Positions 33,062 to 40,604 of a DNA stretch of 51,178 nt are shown piece after piece; position 1 is the first letter of the stretch, and each line of letters begins with the position of its first letter. Source of the stretch: Polyangiaceae bacterium (lineage in GTDB: Bacteria; Myxococcota_A; Polyangia; Polyangiales; Polyangiaceae); NCBI GenBank assembly GCA_025937895.1, contig JAICQL010000029.1:1-51178 (forward strand), read 5' to 3'. The position numbers were made by a program, and so were the translations under genes. The notes beneath the pieces were generated by a model. It did not search any database and was not told the origin of the DNA. It was given only the letters and a program-made list of their open reading frames with translations.

Positions 33062-33981
33062 GCGCCTCGCAGGGCGGGTACGCCCAGCGTGATGGCCGAG
33101 AGCTGACGGAAGGAGGCCGACTCCGGCGTGATGGCGAGCTCCGTGCAGGCGCGCAGCACGTCCAGATATTCGGCAGCGTTCGGCGCGCGGCGATCGCGGG
33201 TTTGCCCGGCGTGGAGCACGAGCTCCGCCACGCTGCTCAGCAGCCGCTCCTCTGCCGTTGGAAAGTGGACGCGTCCGATCGCCAGGAGCCGTGCGTGATC
33301 GAACGCGGGCATGTTGAGCTCCACGCAGCGCCGGGTGAACGCTGGCGGCAAATCGCGCTCCTCGTTCGTGGTGATGATGATCAGCGGTGCCGGAGTGCCG
33401 GCGGCAATGCGCTCTCCCGTCTCTTCCACCGCAAACGCCAGATCGCCAATCGGCCGGAGCAAGCTGTTGGGCACATCGGGATCTGCCTTGTCTATTTCGT
33501 CCAGCAGCAGCACGTTACGCCGTCTGCCTGCTGGCGCTGGCGGCGTGCCGGGGGAGGGGCCAAGCCATGAGGCCTGGACGGCGGCGCTGCTCGGGTCGAA
33601 CGCCCACCACAGCGCTCCGGGGACGATATAGCTGCGCCAGTCGGGAGAGATGCGGCCCAGCTGTGCGTCCTGCAACCTGCGCAGCGAGTCGACCGTCCAG
33701 AGCAGGTCGCGCGCCTGCGTGCCGGCGGTGATGACGGTCTCGCGAAACTCCCATTTCATGCTCGCTGCCACGCTCCGCGCGAGCGACGTCTTGCCGGAGC
33801 CGCTCGTGCCTCGCACCAGCAGCGGCCGCCCCGTGGCCAGCGCAACGTTGACAGCCAGCGAGATCTCGTCGGTGAAGACATACAGCGCACCGGGCGCGCG
33901 ATCGCCCAGCGTTTCGGCGATCGCAGGCACGCCGCCCGGGTGGGGCCTGGGAACAAAGATTGGAGTATAGGGCATGCTCAT
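33058..33981 (-). CDS. MoxR-type AAA+ ATPase
   Basis: A 307-residue AAA+ protein. ATG at 33981 with AGAGGAAG before it. Walker A GTSGSGKTS (58-66), Walker B LLLDEID (158-164) and sensor 1 ITTNEERDLPPAFTRR (203-218) are all intact. MoxR ATPases act with vWA proteins as chaperones or switches that remodel a third component. It lies between a TIR gene (5 bases upstream) and the vWA-TssB-TssC gene (4-base overlap). This is the layout of vWA-MoxR conflict systems, so it probably drives assembly or activation of the fused sheath protein. Confidence 0.9.
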   Translation of the reverse strand: MSMPYTPIFVPRPHPGGVPAIAETLGDRAPGALYVFTDEISLAVNVALATGRPLLVRGTSGSGKTSLARSVAASMKWEFRETVITAGTQARDLLWTVDSLRRLQDAQLGRISPDWRSYIVPGALWWAFDPSSAAVQASWLGPSPGTPPAPAGRRRNVLLLDEIDKADPDVPNSLLRPIGDLAFAVEETGERIAAGTPAPLIIITTNEERDLPPAFTRRCVELNMPAFDHARLLAIGRVHFPTAEERLLSSVAELVLHAGQTRDRRAPNAAEYLDVLRACTELAITPESASFRQLSAITLGVPALRGA

Positions 33982-33986
33982 CGCCG

Positions 33987-35243
33987 TCAGCTTCCTCTGC
34001 TCAAGATGGTGAGCGCTGTTTGATAGTGCGTCATGGCCTGCTGCTCACGGCCGCGAGTCAGCGCGGGCTCTACCCGGCGCAAGAGTGGCGCCGGGCACGT
34101 CTGCTCGTCGGGCAAGGCTTCACCCGACAGAAAGATGAACACCAGGAAAGGGAAGCGCTCCTGCAGCACGGGCACCAGCTCTCGAGCGGCCCTGGGCAGG
34201 GGCAGCACCACCACGACGGAGCGCCCCAGATCGTCCAGCTGCTGCAGCAAGGCGATGAGCTGAGCGTCGGGATCGCCCTCCCAGAACGGATCCTGCAGCA
34301 AGGCGCCAGCAAACTCCGCGCGCAAAGCGGCCAGTACCTCTGCCGCCAGGTCCTCGACCATCAGCTCGCCGTGCACGCCCGTCACGCACACCACCCGGGG
34401 CGCAGTGACTGGAGGCGTGCTGCTGGCTCGCCGCACGTACATCCGTGCAGCGAAGCGCGAGCGCGCGTTCAGCACGGCCGCGGGCCTTGACGGACGCTCC
34501 AGCGTGCAATGCGAGATCCAGCGCGCCGCATCCAGGTCCACCCAGCCCGGGGCGATCAGCTCCAGGATCTCGCGCACGGCAGCCGGGCGCGAGCTGCGCG
34601 GCGCAAGGTGCTCCAGCGCCTTCAACGCATCCACCAGCGGGGCTTGTAGCAGCGCCAGGGCAAGGCGGCGCGCTGGGCCGCCAAAGCCAGGCAGCGCCGC
34701 TCGCGGCACTCGGCACAGGGGCAGCGCATCCTCCAGTGCCTCGGGACGGATGCCGTCGAGCTGCACCTCGACCAGCTCCGCCAGCTCCTCCAGGCGCGTC
34801 TTGGCTGCGGCCAGCGGCGCAAGCGCCTGGCGCACCGCCGAGCATGTCGAACCCGGGTCTTCGTGCAGGATCACCTGCTGCTGGTGCAGGCTCAGATCGC
34901 GATAGCGAAGGTCCGCCCGCAGAGCATCCGGCGTGACCCCCGGCAGCAGCACCGGCAAGAGCTTGAACCCCTTCTCCAGTGACCTGCGCCAGCACAGGAT
35001 CGAGCATTCGCGCGGCACCCAGACGCTATCGGGGGCCAGTGCGGCCGGCGAGATCAATGCCACGGCCGCGTGACACACGCCGAGCCAGGTGTAGATGTCG
35101 TCGCACCACATCGCCCCGGGCTGCAGGCGCTCGAAGTCGACCATCACGTCGAAGCCGTCACCCGTCAGGCTCCGGCTGAGCTCGTCGATCAGCTCGCGCA
35201 CCTCCGGCTCCCCATTTCGGTGGCTGATGAAGACCCGCCGCAT
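33987..35243 (-). CDS. TIR-domain protein, N-terminal TIR (SEFIR-like)
   Basis: A 418-residue protein. Residues 1-135 are a TIR/SEFIR-like domain: RRVFISHRNGEPEVRELIDELS, FDVMVDFERLQPGAMW, HAAVALISPAALA, and Glu79 in SVWVPRECSILCWRR as the likely catalytic or structural Glu. The middle (about 150-270) is helical and Leu-rich. The last part (about 290-415) has a P-loop-lacking alpha/beta pattern (PRVVCVTGVHGELMVEDLAAEVL, SVVVVLPLPRAARELVPVL, FLVFIFLSGEALP). It is the first gene of the TIR-MoxR-vWA/TssB/TssC operon. TIR enzymes of this kind often consume NAD+ when activated; that role is inferred. Confidence 0.82.
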   Translation of the reverse strand: MRRVFISHRNGEPEVRELIDELSRSLTGDGFDVMVDFERLQPGAMWCDDIYTWLGVCHAAVALISPAALAPDSVWVPRECSILCWRRSLEKGFKLLPVLLPGVTPDALRADLRYRDLSLHQQQVILHEDPGSTCSAVRQALAPLAAAKTRLEELAELVEVQLDGIRPEALEDALPLCRVPRAALPGFGGPARRLALALLQAPLVDALKALEHLAPRSSRPAAVREILELIAPGWVDLDAARWISHCTLERPSRPAAVLNARSRFAARMYVRRASSTPPVTAPRVVCVTGVHGELMVEDLAAEVLAALRAEFAGALLQDPFWEGDPDAQLIALLQQLDDLGRSVVVVLPLPRAARELVPVLQERFPFLVFIFLSGEALPDEQTCPAPLLRRVEPALTRGREQQAMTHYQTALTILSRGS

Positions 35244-36002
35244 CCCGCGCCGGCCGAGTGTGACACGAGGCGACGGCTGGATGCTACAGCTCTTGCTTCA
35301 GCGCTTGGGCTGAGCCGTATTGCTGTCTGCCCCGCGCGATGTTGTCATCGATTTCCCCATCGGCCGGCGAGGATGGTCGAGCCGACTCCGCTTGCCTTCA
35401 CCGATTGGAGGCCGGAGCGACTCCCACCGTTATCACTGGTAGCCAGTTCCTCTTGTGCCGCAGCGCGCGGACCGAAGTCGGCGTCCGTCGAGCGGCAGCT
35501 GGCGCCGCCATGCCTCGACGGGTTTGCCTGGCGACAGGAGGAGGCGGCACGCTCGCGCCGCGAGCGCTCGGCCGCGGCACTCGGGTGATCGGTTGCAGTG
35601 AGGCCGGCAGGGATGCAGGGCGGCTCATCCCTGTCACCGCTTTGGGCTCAGCCGACACCGTTTGCGCGGCAGGTGCTGGCAGCGTGGGCGGAGGCAACGG
35701 AGCTTCCGCCTCAGCTCGCCGGGTTGGCAGCTCTGGCGCTGGGTGCGCCACGGGCCTGGGCATGATGAAGCGTGGGCGCTTGCTCACGGATGTGGGTGGT
35801 CTGGTCACTCACCTTGTATGACGCTCGCAACGAACGTCGTCGAGGCCGTTTGTCGCAGGATTGGCGCCGCGCCAGAACGGAACTCGGTGCGCGCATTCGC
35901 CGGAGTTGACCCAACTTGGCTGCGACGATCACCAGCTCGTGTCAGTACGGTTCACGCCGCTGGGCCCCGGCCACGCAGGTCTGTTTCACGATGAGTATGA
36001 GG
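35244..36002. other. Upstream region of the TIR-MoxR-sheath operon
   Basis: 759 bases without a secure gene. It contains the possible Pro-rich ORF at 35398-35808 and presumably the operon promoter. I could not place -35/-10 boxes with confidence. No repeats or strong hairpins were noticed. Confidence 0.4.
35398..35808 (-). pseudogene. Pro/Ala/Arg-rich ORF, possibly a truncated gene
   Basis: A 136-codon frame (GTG start) rich in Pro, Ala and Arg, like the disordered linker before the membrane segment of myxobacterial kinases. It ends with HKRNWLPVITVGVAPASNR, which looks like a basic stop-transfer flank followed by the first part of a membrane helix that is cut short by a stop. No domain is present. 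It could be a remnant, a frameshift, or a spurious frame in GC-rich DNA. Confidence 0.3.
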
Positions 36003-36458
36003 TTACTGGCTGCGCACGAACCAGCGCGCTGCGGTGAGGAAGGCGAAGAACCAGAACACCGGGATGAGCATCATCCCCACCAGCCCGGGTAGCTCGCTGT
36101 CGAGGGCGGTGACGCCGAGCGCGGACAGCCGCTCTTGCAGCCCTCGTACCAGGTAAGCAGGTGCCCAGCAGACGCGGAAGATGGCGTGCAACAGCAGCGC
36201 TGGCGCGCTCTGGCCAGAGGCTCTCTCCAGCAGGCCTCCGGCGAGCCCACTGCACAGCCCCGTGAGCGTCATGCCCCACATGCCGTGCAGCGCCCAGCCG
36301 CGCCGCTGCCGCCTGCGCCGCTCGCCGTCCGGTGGCTGGTTGCTCAGCGGCTGGCTGCCGAGCGGCCCGGGCCTGACCAGCAGCGCGGGCAAAAACATGC
36401 CGGCGCCCAGCAGCACCAGCACGATCAGCGCGCGTTGCGGGTCAATCTGAGCCCACAC
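36003..36458 (-). CDS. Small membrane protein, unknown
   Basis: A 151-residue protein (GTG start, 15 bases after the reductase gene stop; an internal ATG is possible). Hydrophobic helices at about 11-30, 60-80 and 118-143 and a basic, Gln/Arg-rich cytoplasmic loop (about 42-55, DGERRRRQRR). The HAIFRVCWAPAYLVRGLQERLSALG segment may be amphipathic. No family recognised. It may be co-transcribed with the aldo/keto reductase. Confidence 0.5.
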   Translation of the reverse strand: MWAQIDPQRALIVLVLLGAGMFLPALLVRPGPLGSQPLSNQPPDGERRRRQRRGWALHGMWGMTLTGLCSGLAGGLLERASGQSAPALLLHAIFRVCWAPAYLVRGLQERLSALGVTALDSELPGLVGMMLIPVFWFFAFLTAARWFVRSQ

Positions 36459-36473
36459 AGAAAATTCGCGATC

Positions 36474-37763
36474 TCAACCGAGCTCGCGCCGGGCATCGGC
36501 CATCCAGCGAGCGATGGGGAGCCGCTGCGGACAGCGCTGCTCGGCGAGGCTGTAATCCTGACGCCCGAGCGCTTCGAGTGCGGCCGGGCCGAGCGCCGCA
36601 AACTCTGCACGTGCGCGGGCTCGATCTCCGTAGCTGCGCGCGTACATCAGCTGCCGCATCACGTCGGCGACGGGCGCGGCTTCTGCCAGACTACCTTCGC
36701 AAACGCTGGCGCATCCCGTACGGTATTTGCCCTCGGAGCTTCGGTGCCCGCGCGGCCGTTGGTAGGCCGCCAGGGGCGAAGAGGAGGGCGTTTGCCAGGA
36801 GGCCGTTTGCCAGGAGGCCGAGGCGTTGGCGAGCAGCGCCTCCGGCGTCGTCATCATCGAACAGATACTGCTGATCGCCGGGTTGGACCAGACCGCCTGC
36901 AGGCGAGCCTGATATTCGCTCTGTCCACCCCCGAGCAGCTTCTCGAGCAGTTTGCGTGCCGCGGGCGTGTCTTCACCGATGGTCGCCTCGGGATTGGTGT
37001 CCAGGCCCTGTGATTTGACCGCAGTCAGCGCGATCCCCCGCCGCGCACAGGCGTCGACAGCCTGTTGCATGCTCGGCACCTGCATCAGGCGATAGTTGTA
37101 CGCGACCATGGCGCCGTCGATCCAGTCGAGGGTGCTCGCGTGCAGGAGGCAGTCCTGCATGTTCGCATGGCTGCTGAAGCCAAAGAAGCGCACCTTGCCC
37201 GCCGCCTTGGCGCGCTCGACCCAGCGCCTCACGTCATCGTTGAAGAGCGAGGTTTCTCGGAGCTGCCCCAGGAGGAAGAAGTCGATGCGGTCCGTGCCGG
37301 TTTCGGTGAGCGCCACCGACAGGTCCGCCTCCATCTGCGCGAGCGCAGCGGAGCGCTCCAGCTGCGTGAGCGCGCTCCGAGTCTTCGCCATCAGAAACAC
37401 CCGCTCGCGCGCGCCAGGGTGTTGCCGGAAGTATTCGCCATAACCTTTGCCGCCAAAGCGCAGCGTCGTCTCCCAGTAGGTCACGCCGAGCTCCAGGGCT
37501 CGCGCCAGCAACGCCTGGTTTGCCAGCGCGTCAAAGTAGCCGCCGAGAGCCAAGCTCGATACCTGCGCGCCGGTGCGACCAAACGGCCTCGAGGGTACCC
37601 GCTCTGCAGGTTGCGGCGCGCGCGGCGCCGCGGTCACCCCGCTGGTCGTGCCGGAGCATGCCGCCACGCCGAGCGGAGCACCGATCCCGAGCGCACCCAT
37701 TCCCCTCAATAGCTCACGCCTCGACGAGCTCGGCGCGGTCGAGCCCTGCTTTTCAGTGGCCAT
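36474..37763 (-). CDS. Tat-exported aldo/keto reductase homologue, active-site residues altered
   Basis: A 429-residue protein; ATG at 37763 with AGGAGGAA. SRRELLRGM is a twin-arginine motif and GVAAC (Cys36) a possible lipobox, so it is exported folded. The AKR barrel starts RVPSRPFGRTGAQVSSLALGG. The usual catalytic Asp is replaced by Glu (TYWETTLRFG), Tyr (KGYGEYF) and Lys (LMAKTR) remain, and the family HIS is not seen in IDFFLLGQL. The C-terminus of the Fe-S subfamily (C..C..C..P) is reduced to TGCASVCEGSL. It contains a perfect 15-bp tandem duplication (36790-36819). It may be a weak enzyme or a binding protein. Confidence 0.75.
   Translation of the reverse strand: MATEKQGSTAPSSSRRELLRGMGALGIGAPLGVAACSGTTSGVTAAPRAPQPAERVPSRPFGRTGAQVSSLALGGYFDALANQALLARALELGVTYWETTLRFGGKGYGEYFRQHPGARERVFLMAKTRSALTQLERSAALAQMEADLSVALTETGTDRIDFFLLGQLRETSLFNDDVRRWVERAKAAGKVRFFGFSSHANMQDCLLHASTLDWIDGAMVAYNYRLMQVPSMQQAVDACARRGIALTAVKSQGLDTNPEATIGEDTPAARKLLEKLLGGGQSEYQARLQAVWSNPAISSICSMMTTPEALLANASASWQTASWQTPSSSPLAAYQRPRGHRSSEGKYRTGCASVCEGSLAEAAPVADVMRQLMYARSYGDRARARAEFAALGPAALEALGRQDYSLAEQRCPQRLPIARWMADARRELG
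36790..36819. repeat. 15-bp tandem duplication inside the reductase gene
   Basis: GTTTGCCAGGAGGCC occurs twice in direct succession. It adds five residues (the second ASWQT unit) without changing the frame, and marks a recent or unstable slippage event in a surface loop. Confidence 0.8.
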
Positions 37764-37982
37764 GCCATCTTCCTCCTGTTCGTTGGCTCGCCAGCGCCGC
37801 CCTGTCCAGGACATTGAGGCTGCACTCCCCCCGATGGCGCAGGCTGGTCACGCTTTAGCATGGTCAGCAGGACCGGAGCCATGTCCCGGGACTCGCCTTC
37901 TGCGACTTGGAAGGGCGCCTACGGCATGCCGAGCGCAGGGAGCGGGCTCGGCCTGGGGCTCACCGCCAGCTTCTGATGCACG

Positions 37983-39359
37983 CTAGCGCAGGCGCACGAT
38001 TTTGCGCAGCTCACCCTGCACATGGATCCGCTCCTCGATTCCGGCCTCGGCGAGCTCGATCAGCGTCGTCTCCGAATAGTCCGAGTTGGCCACGGGCGAG
38101 AAGGAGCGCCCGTCGACCTCGATCGGGTAACCGTAGGACACGACGAGCCGCGCCTCTGCATTCAGCCGGATGGGATCACTGCTCTCGACATCGAGCAGCC
38201 CCCAGCGCCAGACCTCCAGGCCCCAGCCGATCTCCTGCATGGGAATAATGCCGGTAAAGGCGGCGCTGTCGAACACCTTCATCCAAATGCTGCTGCCATT
38301 GGCCGGCACGGCCGCCACGGCGGAGAGGCCGCCCGTCCGGGTCGTGAGATCGAGCTCCCAGTCCGGATCAAACGTCGTCTGACCTGCGCGCAGGCGCAGT
38401 GCACAGTCGTGCGGCGCATCGCGGCGCTGATAGGTCCACTCCACGCTCGCGTCATGGTCGGAGAACCAGTACGCATCCCCGCTGTCTGCCAGGAAGCCAA
38501 TCTGCATGCCCATGCATCGCGAATCATGGCTGACCGTCACCTCGTCCGTCACGGGATCGAGGTACACGAGTGAAGCGCCCCTGGAGGTGACGTCCAGGTC
38601 CCAACATCCCCTCGGGAAGTAGTACCCGTCTTCGCGCCGGATGGGGGTGCCGAAGCTGGTCTCGACCTCGGCACAGCGGAAGCCCGGCACCGGAATCGAG
38701 CTCAGGAGCTCCATCGTCGCCGGGTTGAAAGCGATCACCTGTAGCTGTGATTCGTCGAGAAAATACGCCTTTTCCGGGCTGTGGAAAATGACGTGACGGT
38801 GCGTGGATTGCACGCCCAGCTGCGCGAAGGACACTACGCCTCGTGCCTCGATGCCGCCGCTCGCGCTCAGCTCATAACGAGTAAATGTCGGCGCTTCGCT
38901 GCCACCCATGAGGAAGTAGTCCCCGCCCGGCGGTGCATACAGATATCCTCCGCCAGGCACTTCCACCCCCTGCGTGACGTCGAGGCTCACATCGGCCTCG
39001 ATGGAGCTGGTTGTTACGAGATAGCCTGTGCGCGTATCCGCTGTGTCGATGGTCGAATGTAGAACGTACAGCGGACCCGCCGTGGATATGCTGGGCACGG
39101 CAGGCTCCGTCGGCGCTGGCGCGGCAGGGGAGGGTGTCTCCGGCACTGTTGCCGGAGGAGCGGATTGCACGGGTGCAACAGGGGCCAGCCCCATCCCCTC
39201 TCCGGGGGCGCCCGTGGCGGGGGCGACCGCCCTGTCCGTGCGGCGGAGCACCGTGGTGTCAGAGCCGCAAGCGGCCAGCACGGCCAGGCTGCTACCAAAG
39301 ATGAAAATAGGGCGGCGGGATGCGCGCCGAACTGGGGCAAAACGTGTCACGACTGGCAT
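37983..39359 (-). CDS. Secreted lipoprotein, beta-propeller-like
   Basis: A 458-residue protein. ATG at 39359 with GAGGGTTCC upstream. Basic n-region, hydrophobic core FGSSLAVLAACG and lipobox (Cys31). A Pro/Ala linker (40-90) leads to a domain with the DUF4374-like pattern GPLYVLHSTIDTADTRTGYLVTTSSI, GGYLYAPPGGDYFLMGG, and ending GYPIEVDGRSFSPVANSDYSETTLIELAEAG, which is a propeller with blades of about 45 residues. Family members are described around iron uptake or surface complexes in some bacteria; that role is not shown here. It is divergent from an AraC regulator gene. Confidence 0.7.
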   Translation of the reverse strand: MPVVTRFAPVRRASRRPIFIFGSSLAVLAACGSDTTVLRRTDRAVAPATGAPGEGMGLAPVAPVQSAPPATVPETPSPAAPAPTEPAVPSISTAGPLYVLHSTIDTADTRTGYLVTTSSIEADVSLDVTQGVEVPGGGYLYAPPGGDYFLMGGSEAPTFTRYELSASGGIEARGVVSFAQLGVQSTHRHVIFHSPEKAYFLDESQLQVIAFNPATMELLSSIPVPGFRCAEVETSFGTPIRREDGYYFPRGCWDLDVTSRGASLVYLDPVTDEVTVSHDSRCMGMQIGFLADSGDAYWFSDHDASVEWTYQRRDAPHDCALRLRAGQTTFDPDWELDLTTRTGGLSAVAAVPANGSSIWMKVFDSAAFTGIIPMQEIGWGLEVWRWGLLDVESSDPIRLNAEARLVVSYGYPIEVDGRSFSPVANSDYSETTLIELAEAGIEERIHVQGELRKIVRLR

Positions 39360-39701
39360 GGAACCCTCGAGTCTCTCCTCGGATCGTCGTCTCTTCGAAG
39401 CGTTCGTTTGCGCCTCCGCGCAGCGCTCCAGGTGGCTGGACAGGCACGTCTCCGGCGATCGGAAGCTCGCAAACGCACCTCATCAAACTGAAAATGATGC
39501 CCAATTTCAAGATGGAGCCTTACTCTGGGCTCCAGGGACGTATCGCGAAATGAGCAGGAAGAAGGCGGGTGGCGCACCTCTTGTGTCGGCTCGAGTGCGC
39601 AGCAGCAGGCTGCGCGGTGCCTCGTTCGGCAGCGCGAGGGGGGACGGCGCGCTAACGCAAAATCGTCAGCCAGCGGCGCGCCGTGCAGGGTCGAGGCCGG
39701 C
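39360..39701. other. Divergent promoter region
   Basis: 342 bases between the lipoprotein gene (minus) and the AraC gene (plus). About 39471-39530 is clearly A+T-richer than its surroundings, a likely place for promoters. No sharp operator was identified. Confidence 0.4.
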
Positions 39702-40496
39702 GTGAACATGTATCAGACCGGTCTGCTACAGCGAGATCCGCTGGAGCTGCTGGTGCCCAGCGTGCGGGCGTTCGAAGCGGAGTCGTCCGAGCCGCTGCAC
39801 GTTCACGAGGATGAAGGTCAGCTCAAGTGGCCGCGCGGACACGCGATGGTGTGCACCCCGCGCGGCATCTTCGTGGTTCCCCCCAGCTGGGCGGTGTGGA
39901 TCCCTGCGGGGCAGGCGCACCGCGGCATCTATCTGCAGGCACTCCGCGAGCACAACGTGCACATCCACGTCAGTCAGTGCAGCCCCTTGCCCCAGCGCTG
40001 CTGCGCCGTTCGCGTCAGCGCGGCGCTGGCCGAGGCGCTCTCCAGCGCGCTCGTAGAGCGGCGCTGCGATTTCGAGAGCCGCGCCCGGCGCGATCGCGCG
40101 CTACTCGAGCGCCTGCGGGGGGAGCTGGTGGATCTTGGAGTTGCACCGGTGCCGCTAACCTTTCCTGCCAACTCACGACTGCGCGCGGTGGCCGATGAGC
40201 TGCTGATGGGGCGGGATTCCGGGCGCACCCTCGCGCAGTGGGCGGCCGCGCTGGGCGTTAGCTCCAGTACCATCAACCGCGCCTTCGCGCGCGACACCGG
40301 CACCACCCTCGGAGAATGGCGAAAGCGGGCGCGCCTGCTGAAGGCCCTGCCTCGCCTTGCGGCGGGCCACCATGTGACTGCCGTGGCACGGGAGCTGGGC
40401 TATCGCCCCAGCTCTTTCATCCACATGTTCCGGCAGACACTGGGCACCACGCCCGGGCGCTACTACCGCGGAGAGCAGGGCGCAGCGCCTGCTTGA
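39702..40496 (+). CDS. AraC-family transcriptional regulator
   Basis: 264 residues, GTG start with GAGG five bases upstream. An N-terminal cupin-like sensor (about 20-110: LHVHEDEGQLKWPRGHAMVCTPRGIFVVPPSWAVWIPAGQAHRG) precedes the C-terminal DNA-binding domain with two HTH units, SGRTLAQWAAALGVSSSTINRAFARDTGTTLGEWRKRARL and VTAVARELGYRPSSFIHMFRQTLGTTPGRYY. The fold matches AraC-type regulators of the sugar/detoxification group. It lies divergently to the lipoprotein gene at 37983, a probable target. Confidence 0.9.
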   Translation: MNMYQTGLLQRDPLELLVPSVRAFEAESSEPLHVHEDEGQLKWPRGHAMVCTPRGIFVVPPSWAVWIPAGQAHRGIYLQALREHNVHIHVSQCSPLPQRCCAVRVSAALAEALSSALVERRCDFESRARRDRALLERLRGELVDLGVAPVPLTFPANSRLRAVADELLMGRDSGRTLAQWAAALGVSSSTINRAFARDTGTTLGEWRKRARLLKALPRLAAGHHVTAVARELGYRPSSFIHMFRQTLGTTPGRYYRGEQGAAPA

Positions 40497-40604
40497 TATT
40501 GACTCTCAGTCGTCGCAGCGCCCAGTATCCGCGTCATGCGGGCAGGTCATTGCTCTGGCTTCTGCTGAGCCCGTCGATCGCGGTCTGGTCTACGGAAATG
40601 TGGA

